From Didymella arachidicola (Eukaryota > Ascomycota > Dothideomycetes > Pleosporales > Didymellaceae): a DNA stretch of 64,000 nt. Of this stretch, positions 11,984-24,100 are shown piece after piece (positions within the stretch are counted from its first letter, which is position 1; the number at the start of each line of letters is the position of its first letter). Made by a program: the position numbers and the translations under genes. A model generated the notes under the pieces. It saw nothing but the letters and a program-made list of their open reading frames with translations. It was not told the origin of the DNA and did no database searches. The stretch covers positions 1,054,001-1,118,000 of the forward strand of contig CM049994.1 in NCBI GenBank assembly GCA_016630955.3, read 5' to 3'.

Positions 11984-13505
11984 TTAAGAAATGGCTATTA
12001 GTAAAGACTTCGGATGATTTGCTTCACTGGTGGAAGAGTTGGTTAATACTTGGTCTCCGCGGATGTTGATTGAAACCCTCTTACGATTTGCAAAGTCCTT
12101 GTGGTCCTTATCGCCATGCAGCGCGCGAGACGCAATGGCATTTTCTTCATCGTCTCCGGAGGGCACATTGTACTGCAGCGTGTCAGCCATCGTCGTAGCA
12201 TGCGGGTTCAAACATACGGCAGTCAGTGTTGTTTTCAGACCAAGCTCTTGCACTAATTTTGCGATTGCGTCTCCCACCACTCGCGCATCTTTACTGTTGT
12301 CGCCAGTAGTCTCTTTGCTGATATATGGAATGATGCGGGCGATTTGATTCGCCTCGTCGGGATTGCTCGCCTTCAAACGTACGACTGGTGCGAGACTTAG
12401 GCAGCTTGTTACACCGTGAGGAATTGCGTAAGAGGCTCCGATAGCGTGCCCGATGCTGTGGCTTAAACCCACACCGCCACTGAGGAGGAAGGGAAACAAA
12501 GAAGCGTAGCATGCGAGGAACAGCTTCGTTCGGATCTCGGCATCATCGGGATTCAATTTCGACAGCGGGAGATACGTGAAGAGGTCCTTGATCGCTTCGA
12601 GACAGAGACGCTTGGTAGGCACCTCGGATGCAACTTGAGAGGAGATTAGCAAAGAACATGTCGTCGGCAACTGATCTCGGCACGCACGTGGATGGTACAT
12701 CAGCTCCACAGCATGGTCGAGGGCTCGCATCTGTGACGATGTTAGTACTATCATGTTAAACGTACCAAGGAACTTACTCCTGTACTCAGCCACAAGTTCA
12801 GTGGCGTATGGATGGCATTCTCGCCATCATATATGACCGCTGTATGGCCTGAAAGTTAGCGCACCGTTTTCATAAACGAGTAGAACGGCTGACCTTTGGG
12901 TACTTGCTCAGGGTCGCTCACGGCTATCTTGTGTCCCTCATCAGTGGTGAACCCTGCGTTCTGCGTAGTCTCTGCTACTGAGAGTGTCGTGGGAACTGCA
13001 ATGCTTGCAATCCATCTGCCGGTCTCTTTATGGACATTGTGAGCAATGGCCTTTGCCGAGTCGATGGGAGAGCCGCCTCCTACAGAGACAAGTATATCAC
13101 AACCCGACTTTGACATTATTTGAGTGGCTTCCTTGATGAGTTGAATCGGTCTATACCTAATCAGACCTGATAGAAACAAAGGTCTGACCGGACTTACGCA
13201 TGTTGCTCAATCTTGTAGAAAGTGATTCCGTGCATCTCGTTCAGATGTTTTTCCACGTTCTTGATCACGGGCGTCTTCTCGTATAGTGAGCGCCCTGTCA
13301 CAACAAATGCCTTTGTACCACCCAGCTGCTTTACTATATCTTTGAGCTGGGCTGTTGTCCCTAGTTTGAATGGTCAGTAGCATCCATCGCACAGCAATAC
13401 AGACTAACCATTGCCATAGTACATTAATTTCGCAGTCGACGCCCGGTAGATGCCTTCTGTTGCGCTGTCGCAGGTGGAACTCTGGCTATGGTTCGGTAGT
13501 GCCAT
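11984..13505 (-). CDS. Iron-containing alcohol dehydrogenase / maleylacetate reductase-like enzyme
   Basis: Five exons: 13409-13505, 13198-13360, 12894-13156, 12778-12848 and 11984-12730. The introns are 48, 41, 45 and 47 bases; all junctions keep phase and the joined frame gives 446 residues. The nucleotide-binding motif SVGGGSPIDSAKAIA (exon 3) and the metal-site block LSHSIGHAIGASYAIPHG (exon 5) place it in the Fe-ADH superfamily. The active-site helix reads STGMRALDHAVE: the Asp that is the first metal ligand in classical Fe-ADHs is Arg here, while the His is kept. This type of substitution occurs in the maleylacetate reductase branch, which reduces maleylacetate with NAD(P)H late in aromatic catabolism. 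Substrate and cofactor cannot be read from the sequence. The 41-base third intron is unusually short and is the weakest junction. Confidence 0.88.
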
Positions 13506-14096
13506 TTTCAATGTCTGTCGGATGAATACGTTTGTCTCTCTAAGAATATACGATTGCAGTTAATCGCAATGTTTTGGCGTTGGCTAGCAATGACGACGCA
13601 GGCACAGCAAGCGTGTGCGGGGCACTGTGGAGGAAGGAGCTCCGAGGGATACCCCACCATGCACCTCCACCTGACGATGTCGCACGATCTTGTTTGAATA
13701 TCTTTGTTTGCACATAGAATTTCGTGCGAAAGGTAGTCTCAAGAACACAGCTTCGAATCTCTACAAGTCTCTTCGAATCCCACGGTTTTTCTTGGACGAT
13801 GCGCAATCACTGATGCAAACGGCCGAAAGCGGGTGACAGTTCCCAGGTACCTCCTGCCACAATAGTGCTGGTGAGATATGACTTATATTTGATACTTTTC
13901 AGAAGCGTTTCGTACCATATATCAACAGTGTCACAAAGTCGCGACCTGACAGCAAAACCAGCAGCACAGCGCACCCACCAAGCACTCAACTGACGTTCAG
14001 AACCCCCCCGATGAATGGTCAAGGAAAAACAGCGCAGCCTCATCTGCGACGAGAACTGAGCACGTAGGTTGGCTTCATGCTGTACAATCACAACAC
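13506..14096. other. Divergent intergenic region between Fe-ADH-like gene and 2EXR-like gene
   Basis: The genes on either side point away from this interval, so it should carry both promoters. No gene is seen inside it. Confidence 0.5.
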
Positions 14097-14720
14097 ATGA
14101 GCCCTGACTCGTCCGCTAGGCAGAACGCTGTAGCTGCAGCCATCCTATCTCTGCCAGCAGAAATTCGGAATCAGATCTACGAAGACGTCTTCCAAGGATG
14201 GGTCTTTGCGATCAGACCAAACATCAACCAGAAAGACGGCTACGAGACAGACATCTGGTCTGCTGATACTAATCCATATCAGGTTCTGGAAGGACGCTCG
14301 TGGCCCATTACGAACAGATCGTCGAATGTGCTCGGCTTGATGTACACCTGCAGACAGATTCATGCTGAGACAAAGCATCTGCCCTATTGTCTCAGTACTG
14401 TCTTGTATGGAGATCGCGTTTGTCCTCGCGGATGGAAAGACGTTCTATACCCACAACTTTACCGAACTCGCACTCTACAGTTGTGCACACGCATGCCAGT
14501 CAACATCGTCTTGTCGCGAGTGTGGCTGGAGATCCTTCCACAATTCAAGGACGTCAAGAAGATCGAGATCCACTGGGAACTGCGTATGCCGGCATGGGGC
14601 TCAGAGGAAGACCACCTATCAACTGCTGCCATCGATGAAATCGATATGCGCAAGAGAATAATAATGGGTACTTCCGCTGCTTGGGAGGTCACCTTCCATC
14701 GCACTGTTGTTGGAGAATGA
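14097..14720 (+). CDS. 2EXR/DUF7730-like fungal protein
   Basis: Single exon, 207 residues. The N-terminal part has the pattern ILSLPAEIRNQIYEDVF followed ~65 residues later by LMYTCRQIHAETKHL. This pairing of LPxEIRNxIY with CRQIxxE defines a very common class of small filamentous-fungal proteins (2EXR or DUF7730 type, sometimes compared with F-box openings). The remainder is mixed alpha/beta with a KKIEIHWELRMP strand, also usual in these proteins. The function of the class is unknown, and these genes are often lineage-specific and numerous. A second member lies at 42.7 kb in this window. Confidence 0.8.
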   Translation: MSPDSSARQNAVAAAILSLPAEIRNQIYEDVFQGWVFAIRPNINQKDGYETDIWSADTNPYQVLEGRSWPITNRSSNVLGLMYTCRQIHAETKHLPYCLSTVLYGDRVCPRGWKDVLYPQLYRTRTLQLCTRMPVNIVLSRVWLEILPQFKDVKKIEIHWELRMPAWGSEEDHLSTAAIDEIDMRKRIIMGTSAAWEVTFHRTVVGE

Positions 14721-15457
14721 AGATGCCTGCGCAGATCAAACGGCTACGTCATCGGATTGCCATCTCTGCGTCAGAAGACAACACAATGCGCATTCGAGCA
14801 CGGCTTGCTGGAATCAGGTTGCTCACCGCTCCGCACCACCGTATCGAGCATGTGAAAATGGCCCCGGAGAAGCGCAGAGCCTGCTACGAGGGCTGAAAAA
14901 GCTCAACAGTGCGTACCGGACATCCAACAAGTCTGACAGTGCCTAGCCAGACCATGTACCTGGGCAATCAGGCGCCAGCATATTGTCGCACAGGACAGCC
15001 GTGGTGACTGGCGTATGCAGTGCAAGGCTATTCATTAGCGTGCGACCCACGACATCTCAGCCTCAAAGGAAGACATGAGGCTGAGAATGCCTGCATTCGC
15101 CGCATCCGGCTGACTAAACCCGACAGTGTTGGGAACGCCAGATGTCCGTTGGAGTCCAGAGCTTGGCTTGATCTTGATAAGGTCGAAAATCGAGAGCATC
15201 CGCGGCTTTCTAGCGATGATGGTTTTGCTGTGGAAGTTTCGGCCCTGCAAATCCTTGAGCGCTTGCGGCTAATAGTGGGGCTTACACGTTGAGATCACTC
15301 CACTTAGCGTCTGAGGCAACGGCGCCACCGACATTCCACCATCATCGTCATGTCGTTCGATCAGAGCTAGGGACAAGCCGGGATGAATTCTTCGCGAAGA
15401 TTTGTCGCCAAGTATGACACTTTGGAGGTATCATTGAGGGCAAGGGGGGCGAGAGTC
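14721..15457. other. Intergenic
   Basis: Only short unconvincing ORFs are seen. A G-rich AGGGG-type sequence (CAAGGGGGGCG near 15441) lies just upstream of the TATA box of the following gene and could be a stress-response element. Confidence 0.4.
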
Positions 15458-15465
15458 TATATAAG
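15458..15465 (+). promoter_or_regulatory. TATA box of the small Cys/His protein gene
   Basis: TATATAAG lies 110 bases before the ATG at 15575. The leader between them is rich in C, A and T with CACC and ACAA stretches, as expected of a short fungal 5' UTR. Strong TATA boxes are typical of inducible, highly transcribed fungal genes. Confidence 0.65.
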
Positions 15466-15574
15466 TAGAACATCTCCGCATTTTGATAGTCACCCCACAG
15501 CATCTGAGATCTTGAGCACTACAATTATCCATTACACGACTTCAAACAACACATTCGTCACTATATATCTTACA

Positions 15575-15830
15575 ATGCCTTCTTTCAAGGGTAAGCCTCG
15601 TCTTCCTCTCGAATCTCCCCGGATGTATACTAACGAACACTTCAGACTTCATCTCTTCCACCCCTGCGGGCCCGTCATCGGCACCCACTCCTGCCTCGAC
15701 CGTCCCCACTCACTCTACGCCTGAGACTCTCCACGGAGCTGCAGCCGCTCTGACCGCTCAGGGCCTCAACCTCTGCCCTCACTGCTTCCGCGAGATGTCG
15801 CACTGCAACGAGCGCTTCGAATTCGCTTGA
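15575..15830 (+). CDS. Small Cys/His-motif protein, 66 residues, two exons
   Basis: Exon 1 is 15575-15590 (only 16 bases) and exon 2 is 15646-15830. The 55-base intron has a GTAAGC donor, a perfect TACTAAC branch site (15628-15634) and a TTCAG acceptor. Joined, they give 66 residues starting MPSFKDFISS, with a Ser/Thr/Pro-rich middle and a conserved-looking tail LCPHCFREMSHCNERFEFA. The tail has a CxxC plus a following HC pair, suggesting a metal-binding knuckle or a reactive Cys cluster. There is no signal peptide. A strong TATA box lies 110 bases upstream. I do not recognise the family. A short stress- or development-induced protein is a guess from promoter style. The gene model rests on splice signals and frame closure. 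Confidence 0.65.
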
Positions 15831-17855
15831 ATGCATCTTCAACCAACCATTCGCCGGGATGTGCGTAAAACCAACTCGGTCGAAACAGAACCTTTCAGTC
15901 ATTGAAAGATGGCGTGCCGTTGATCAGGGCTGTTTGGGCTACGGATTTCATTGGATACCACAAGGGACGGATTACGGAAGGGATGATTGGCACTTGGGCA
16001 TTTATGGCGTTTGGGCGCTGCACCGGTGCATCGCGATGGTTGCATCTGGACTACAGCACTTCTCTGCTCTGAGATATCCGTGTTCACGGAGTATATACAC
16101 GAAAAATCCGCATCTCATTCATACTATCATGATTGTTTCCTTTGACTATGTGGCGCCCACCAGCGCTTGCATTATATCAAAAGGGGTCGCAGTGGAACTA
16201 GCATCGCTGTGGTATACTATGAACAGTACTCAACTGTGCAGCCATCCGACCGTGGCAAGCGACAAATAGCGCCACCGTGCTGACACGGAGTCGCCTATCA
16301 TACACCAACAGACTGCATACATGGGACGTCGCTTTCACGAATGATGTGATCCAGCTCGAGCCTCGAGATGCCCATGGAGGAAGTCCCTCCATCAAGCCAA
16401 TCTTCCACAGCAGCTTTAAGAATTGGCCTCCGTCTTCGCTGTCAGAGGCTACCAACACCCTCATCACCGCCGACGCCTCGCGCTCAGAAAAAGCTCTCAA
16501 AGCCTCCAGTCTCCGCCAAAGCCCCATGAGTCTCTCCCTATCGCAAGATACCTCGCAAGCCATGGATGCTTTCACATGGAAGCAGCCAGGTCTCGCCCTT
16601 GAAATTGCTCAAGCGCGTCACGGATGTCGGTCTTACCACACCAACCCACCTCAAACGCACAAGTCACCTACACAAAAGTCTTTGTCTCGCAGAATTGCAG
16701 TCATACCCGATGCTCCAGCACCGAAGGGAGCGCGGTGTAAAGGGCATCTCAGCGATCTACCAGCAGCGATTCAAAAGCGTTCAACACACACCACTATTCT
16801 ACCCAACCTATCGACAGATCAAGTTCCCTCGCAACGGTCGTATACCGCAACCCCACATCGGACTCGTTCCGCGAGAAGATCGGACGGCTGGAGGTGCGCG
16901 AGCTGTGAGCTTCTGGAGCGCGTTGAGTCACCAGATAGAACTCCCAACGCCAGAAACAACAATCTCCCTATCAGAGCCCTGTTTCTGCATTAGCTTGGCC
17001 ATCTAGAATTATCTTCCACGACCTCGAACCTCGTGCACAAACTCCGCAACAACAACAACAAGTCGTCGTTGCTCTGGTAGATCCGACCCAAGACAAAGCT
17101 GTTTATAGCAAGCAAATAAGACCTAGAGCCTCTCGAGGAGACGGGCGGTGATGTCTGCTTCGAGCTGGTTCTATGACGTGAGTGATGCGCAAGATGAGGG
17201 ATACAAGGCCAGAAGTTATTTCAAAGCGAGGGTGCGTTGTAGAGTCTGTGGTGGTTTCATGGGGTCAAGTGTAAAAGAAAGGCCTTTGCGGGGTGAGTTG
17301 TAGAAGACGGCGTGTGGAGTGAGATGGGTACGAGGGAACCAATGTGTGGTAGAGTTTGGATCTGCGATGGGTCTTGGATGGTTGGGCTAAGTCAGTGCTA
17401 GAAATATCATCAGGGATCTCAGAACAGTAAAAGTCGAGTCTGGCGTGTCATCGCCCATCAACGATCAACGCACTTTGCTCGCATCACTTCCCGCCACATT
17501 GAACTCGACCTCACCGCGGCTTTGCACTTGAAACGCATGCGCAGGTACAAAAGCTCGAAATTGGGGGTATGTAATCTCCACCTGTGCGCGCACAGCTCCA
17601 GAACGGTAAACACTAACTACAAAGCGAGGGTGAGATGTCAAGATACCGCCCGAGTGACAAAAGGAGAAACGAAGAAGTGTTATACACCATGCAGGAAAGC
17701 CATGCCGTGGCCTTCGCCAGGTGGTGCAGACAGAATAGTCGGACAGGGGCGTGCAAAGAGGAGAAAGGTCGTGCGATAATCGGCCGTGAAAGCGTCGTGG
17801 TGCTGCATGTGTTGGGTATTGGTCGTTGCAGGAGATGAATCGTGCGGCGGGCGGA
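15831..17855. other. Intergenic; conflicting short ORFs at about 16200-17000, no supported gene
   Basis: At 16198-17006 long ORFs overlap on both strands (238 residues at 16277-16993 and 146 residues at 16566-17006 on +; 125 residues at 16198-16575 on -). None shows a recognisable motif or a consistent intron chain. A decayed gene or an unresolved spliced gene is possible. The rest, 17010-17855, shows nothing coding. Confidence 0.4.
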
Positions 17856-19198
17856 TCATGGCCACCAGCCTCGTCTCTTGTAGCTCTCGATTACCTCTTC
17901 GACGCCTTCTCTTGTGAGCTTCTCGTGTGTGTACCTGCATTTGTTAGTTGAAATCCTCGTTACAGCGACTGGAGCAGCTTACTTGAATCCCGTGTCTCTC
18001 TCGAACGCACTGCCATCTATACTGAGATCATTGTCCTTCAACAACTCCCTTTCCATGAAAGGGCTGAGAGGGGTGGAATGGCTGATGCCTGCTGCGTTCT
18101 GCAACTCTGCCCACGGATCCAGTGTCTCGTCGTTGACTTCGTCGACAACATGATCCATGTTGAGCCGCGCGAACGCTGATATCAACGTACCGTGGAAGCC
18201 GGTCTCAATGTTGAAGATGTCGTGCACAATCTTGGCAACTGATCCTTGTGCTACTGCATGTCAGCTCGTGTCTACAGCCAAGATGCTCGGCGACCTACAA
18301 GTGTTTCCGTGATCCACGATGTTGTAGATGGGCGCCGGAGTCTTCTTGCCCTGCTTGACATACCACTCGGCGCCTGTCCACAGGGCTCGTACCACATCGT
18401 CGATATGCACTGTGTTTGTCCTCAGATCCTCCTTCCACAACCAGCGCATTTCCTTGCCCTTGCTCTGGTACACTCTTGCCATGCACAGCGCCGTGCTGAG
18501 GAATTTCCCTGTGTACGGTCCATACACGTGCGCGATCCGCATAATCATAAGATTGAGTCCGTCAACCTTTGCCAGGTCTTCCTCGGCCTTGAGCTTCCAC
18601 TTTGCCTGGTTGTTCCACGGCTTCAGCTTGTCCGTCTCTTTGCGCGGCGCCGGTTCGGGCTTGTAGACCATGGCACTGCTGAGCTCCTGGAAACACTGCA
18701 CCTTGCGCTTTGCGGCTTCGCGGCCGACGGCCATGGAGAGGGCGTGAGAGCGCAGCTCGTAGACCTTGTCGTCTTGTGAAAAGCGCGTCTCGCCGCCGCA
18801 GTTGAAGACAAAGTCGAACTCCTTGCCGCCTTCACGGTCAAATATGCGTTGGAGGGAGCCTGTTGCATGCGTCAGCCCACGTCCACCGGTCTGCAGCGGA
18901 GGAACACGCACGTTCTTGCGAGGCATCGGCCTGCATGAAGCGCTCGCGCGAGCACGCCTCCTTGAACTCGGGCGCAAGCCATGCCAGCTCGGGCAGGTTT
19001 TTGTCGACGAAGCGGATTTCCGAGGCGAGGTTGTTGTCGTGAATGTGCTTTACAAGGTTTCGTCCGATGTAGCCTGAGATCACTGTTAGACCCAAGCACG
19101 CTTATGTCGCCGCTGCGCGCTGCGGGGAGGAGGAACCAGTCGGGTGACGTACCCAGGCCGCCTATTATCAGGACTGCGGGCTTCCCTTCTGTCGACAT
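17856..19198 (-). CDS. NAD-dependent epimerase/dehydratase (extended/atypical SDR)
   Basis: Five exons: 19153-19198, 18912-19073, 18299-18859, 17983-18250 and 17856-17934. Introns of 79, 52, 48 and 48 bases separate them, and the joined frame closes at 371 residues. The Rossmann opening IIGGLGYIGRNLVKH is restored exactly when exon 1 is spliced to exon 2, which confirms that junction. Further SDR features are FVDKN after the second strand, FNCGGETRFSQ, LSSAMVYKP, and RIAHVYGPY for the substrate side. The usual YxxxK catalytic pair is not intact: around WNNQAKWKLKAEE the aligned Lys is present but the Tyr position seems to be Gln. The reaction is therefore uncertain, and it may be a non-classical binding or regulatory SDR. 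The protein ends in a short amphipathic helix and RRGWWP. Confidence 0.88.
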
Positions 19199-21154
19199 GG
19201 CTGCGAACACACGCTCTGTGAGGACTCTGCTGCCAGCGCAAGTGCTCGTTCGTGGATATTGTCGTGTGCTGTGTGTGCTATTGCAATCTCAAACCCGGGA
19301 GATGAGCGCTGGTGCTTGATCGCCGCGCTCAGGACTTGGGCCGCGCCGTGACTGCAGGAATAGGTGCCCGTGCTATAACCCGGTGCTTGGGAACCGTCAG
19401 GCCTTTTCTGGGAGCACGGAGGGCGCGGTGCGAGGTCGGAGAAGGAGTCTGCGGAAGAACAATCCAAGAGAGATTGAAGGCCGCGGCGCAGATGTCATAC
19501 AACTCGCAGCGGACGAGCGCGATTCAGTGACGTGCAGACCACTGGACTGATGGGAGCCCAAAGCCAATATTTAAAGCGCACCCACGACAAACTCTAGCGG
19601 AGGAAATTTACAGGCACGCATTCGCTCGAGAAGGGAGACACGTCTGCCGCGGACGGTGGAGTGTGTGGCTGATGCCATGCCATGCAACTTGTCAGGCGTG
19701 CGCCGCGACAGTATTCACAGTGTTCCAGCATTGCTTTTTGATATGCGGGCCCTGGAGTGGTTCACCACCTGCATCATATGCCAGGCAGGCTTGACATCCG
19801 TCATCGCCCTGCAGGTACAGCATGGTTCGTCGCAGACCACATCCTTCCTCTGTTGCACAGCAGCACGGCACGCGCGGAGCCGTCCAATATTGCATCGACG
19901 CCGTATGCACAGAACGAGATGCGGGTGATGAACATTGGAACCGGGCGGAAGCCAAGCAGAATCGGCACGCTCCCGTAGCTTCTGAGCCTTGCCTGGACTG
20001 CTAACTCGGTCGCATGACAGGCGCAGCGTGCCCGACCACGAAGGCGGGGCTCAGGGGTGGGCACCCTTCTGCCAGCTCGAGAGACATGGCTCTCCGTTGA
20101 TGACACATCCGCGAGCGGTGGTGGACGAGTTGAGCTCGCTCTCAGACAGTCCACTCCAGGAGCAAGCGTTCCAGTGTTTCTGTCTGGCACGCTTGCATCG
20201 ATTGTCGACAGATCGCTCGAGCCCTTCTGTGGTTCAGGGTTCAGCGTTAGTATCCAACCCTGCAAACCCTCTGCCCTGACCACAACACCTGCAGCAGCCG
20301 CAAATCCCCTCCGGTGAAGCCAGGAGCAAGACCCAAATGCGATCTGGAGAAACAAATGCACTTGCGGGGCGCCCGAAGCTATCCAAAAGGTGACCGGAAG
20401 GCTCCTTCCTGGACACCTTGGCATGAGTCGTGGTCGTCAAAGTTTGCTTGCTTCTCAACCATGGCTTGACCCTACGAATCAGGAGCTCCGCGTTCCTGGC
20501 CACGAGCCCGGTCTGCCACACGTTACGGTGGATCTGCGATCTGTGCTGCACTTGAGCGCTGTCCCAATCTGAGTTTGAGACTGCAGGCCAGACATGTCTC
20601 ATATCGTCATTTCCAGAAGCCTTCCATGACCACACGCTGTCTGACATGTATTTGTAAGACACGTGTATACACGCTCAGATCAGGTCGACAAGCCGGATCG
20701 TCGCGTCCGCGTTGCATCTGCAGTGAGGTCGGCGATCTGGTAGAAATCGATATTGCACTGTGGCCTCGCTTGACGATCGTCATGTCCCTGAAAGACGTGT
20801 AGTTGTAAGCCCGCTCGTGCATGCCGAGATGCTGCACGTAATACTGATCGTCCCGCTGCACCATGCACGGGCGAGTGATTTGTCACAAGCGGGATGCAAC
20901 GCCGTTGAACATGCTGGAGTGTTTGAATATCTTGTAGATAGAACTCTGTTACAAAAATAACCTGCGCAAAGAACCTGCGCAAAGAATCTACGCTATTTTG
21001 GAAGAAGGCCTTCACGCAGATCAAGCAATGCAATCGTATCGAAGTTGTACAAAGCCACTGTGCTGCCCATGCCCCGCGCAGCCCTAAGAAAAATGTCCGA
21101 AGACATGCCTAAGCGCGCCGACTTAACTCCACGGTGATGCGTCGAGGCTCACTT
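19199..21154. other. Intergenic, about 2 kb, no supported gene
   Basis: Short ORFs occur on both strands (largest 207 residues, minus strand, 19801-20424), but they lack recognisable motifs and their composition looks like translated non-coding sequence. I see no repeat or mobile element. Confidence 0.5.
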
Positions 21155-24100
21155 CTAGAACTCCCAATCCTCGTCGACTGATTTGATGGCCCAGTCGAAC
21201 TTCTCGCGCAATGTCTTGGAGAAGAAGCGCTCGATAGGTACATCGAACTTCTTCGAGAAGACCACCGTCAGACGAGGGTCGATATAGTTCTGGTGGCGGT
21301 TAGCTTGAATTCTCCAGCGATGTGGACCGGTACACTTACGATCTTGGATGTGCCCAGGGCAACCTCCTTGTTGCCCTCCTTGTCTTCCATCTGGACCTTC
21401 ATGTTTTCGATACGCTGGTCGAGCTTCTCAACAGCTGCTTCAAGCTTCTGGACCGTCGGCCCCTTCCCTTCAGCTTCGACCTTACCAGTCTTGTTCTCTT
21501 TCTTGTACTTCGCGGCAAGGTCATCAGCCTTCTCGAGACGAGACTCCAGCTCCTTAGGCTTCATCTCCTTCTCGCCATCCGCTGCCAGCTTCTCGTTATC
21601 CTTCTCGAACTTCTTGGTAATCTTTTGGCGTTCAGCTTCCACTTCGGACTCTTGGTGCGCCTTGACCCAGTCGTTGTCGAGGTCCTCTGGGCGCTCGAAA
21701 TATTCAGCACCCTTCTTCTTCTTAATCTTTGGGTCGACGTCAATCATCATCATCTTTGTTCGCCATAGCTGGTATCGAAGACCATTGATCTGACACGTAT
21801 TAGCAAAATCTTCTGTGCAACGTGTGTGCTCAACTCACTCTCTCTTGCATCTTTTCGATGGAACCAGCGTGGCCAGCAGCGACAGTACGCTTGTGGTTAC
21901 AGAGGATGGCAACCTCACGATTGGCATCGTTGTATGCCTTGACCTTCTCCTGAATGGTACCTGTGGCCTTCATCTCTTTCAGCAGTCTGGCCATGGTGTA
22001 TGAAGCGTTGTAGGTACGGAAGACCTTGGCCGTAAGACCTGGCATGTAGCTCGTCAAGTGCTTGTTCAGAGCCGAAGTGGTCAGTCGGTCGAAGATGTCG
22101 TCACCGGTTGTTTTTGGCTCCTTCTTGAAGATCTTCAAGTTCTTAAAGACTTGTGTGTCGACTTCTACTTCGTCGTAGAAACGGATACTGTCTTTACCGA
22201 GGAAATCGAAAATGACAGTGTTCGGGGGCTTCAGAGTGACGTGCTGAAACTTCAGCGAACAGCAGCCGACCGTGTCCGCCTCGTCCTCGCCCTTCTCGTT
22301 ACCCGCACGGAGCGCAAACTGATCGATCAGATAGATGGCGGTGGCACGTTGCCGATCGACCATCTTTTCAGACTTGAGTTCTTTCCTGTAGTCGGCGCGA
22401 ATGCGGTCGATGTGCTTCTTCAACTCGCGGGCCTTCTCGAACTTCTTGAAATCACTTTGACCCTTGATATCCGAGTTGGCAGCCAACATGACGTACTTGT
22501 ACGCGCCGTTGATGTTCTCTTGCCACATAGCGAGCCATGTGCCTTCGTGGTCGTGCTTGACTTCCTTCCATCGGTGGCCCGCTGGTGGCTCTGGAACTGG
22601 TGCGTTCTCACCAATGTTGATTGTAATCTGCTCAGGCGCAACGCGCTTCTTGACACGGCCAGTCTTGGGGTGCTCACCACGTCCACGGAACAGACTTGGC
22701 GGTTCGACCCGGAAGTTTCCGACCTTCTGCTTGCGTCCGTCCCACAGGCAGTACATATACTTCTCCTCTGCCGTGTCCTTCTCAGCCTTGAGAGCTTTCT
22801 TCTCAGCTGCTGGGAGGGCCTTCTTCCTAGCACGTTCGGCATCAAAATGTTCAAAAATGGGCTTGAAGTCGCACTTCTCGAACTTTTTGATCTTGACAGT
22901 CTTACCGTCCCTGTCCTTTCCGTGCCCAGTCTTGTCAAGGACAGCAACAAAGTCCTCGAAGAAATTCTTGTTGAAAGTAGGATTTTCGACATTGTGGGTG
23001 GAGTTGAGCATACCTCCGTAAAAGCCCGCAATTTCCTCGGCCTCTGGGTGCAGAGTCACTGGCACTCCATCGTACACCAGCTTGACGTGCTTTGGCAGAG
23101 GTTCGTAATCCGGCGGGAAGACGACACCATTGTGCTCCAGAGTATCCCACTTCTTCGTACCATCACCTTTCGCTGTGTCCTCCCACCAACGGTACTCGTC
23201 CTCCTCGTTTTGAGCGTCTTCATCTTGCTGCTTCTCTTCTTCAGACTTGACCTTCGCCTTGCCCTTCTTCGCAGGGACTGCCTTGGGGTTGGCCTGAGCC
23301 TTCTTCGCGACGGGCTTCTTGGCAAGGGGAGCATCAGAATCGGATTCCTCCTTCTTCACGCCATTGGCTTTCTTCGCCGGCGCTTTCTTCTTTGCTAAAG
23401 GAACGTCATCATCGGAATCGCTTTCGACTTTGGGTCTACGTTTCGGTGCGGCCTTCTCCTTTGTACGGATTGCCTTGGCTTCCTTTGCCGCGGCTTTCTC
23501 AATTGCCTCCTTCTTTTTCACCAGCTTCGTTGTTAATGGCACATCAGAGTCGGAGTCCTCGCCAATCTGCTCTGCAGTTGCCCTGGGAAGTGCCCGAGCT
23601 TTCAGAGGTACGTCGCTGAGTTCAGAATCGGAATCGTCCTGCGCAGATGTTCTTCGCCGCTTACTCTGCGGGAGAGTTAGCGCATTCTTCGTGTAGGCAA
23701 CAAGTCTTCACCCACCAGTGGCTTGTCGTCTTCATCCTCGGAGCCGGTCTGTTCCTTGTAACTGGCAGTTGGGATGCTGCCCCGAGACTTGCGCTTTCCA
23801 TTTGCGGTGCCATTGGGCGCATCGACGTCCATGTCGTCTACTGGTCCCATTCGTATCGAGATGCCAGGCTCGACATGGCCGTTAGCCGGGAGCTGTTTAT
23901 CCATGGCTTTATCGACGGATTTAGGAATAGTTTCGCTAGAGATGGCTGAACGGTGGAGACGATTAGCATGCTCTCGAAGTTTAAGGGTTTTCATAGCGCA
24001 GGAATTGATGTGGGTAGGGTGTGGAGAAGACGGCGAAAGCAGGACTGGCAATCGTCGCGTAGGTACAGTATTACGTGACGTGGACGTCAGGCAAATGAAG

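Noticed and set aside
19801..20424. 207-residue minus-strand ORF in the 2 kb gap
   Set aside because: No motif, erratic composition, and overlapping ORFs of similar size on the other strand.
22058..23398. 446-residue ORF on the plus strand
   Set aside because: It lies wholly antisense to TOP1 coding sequence. Its Leu/Val-rich product is what Lys/Glu-rich codons give when read backwards.
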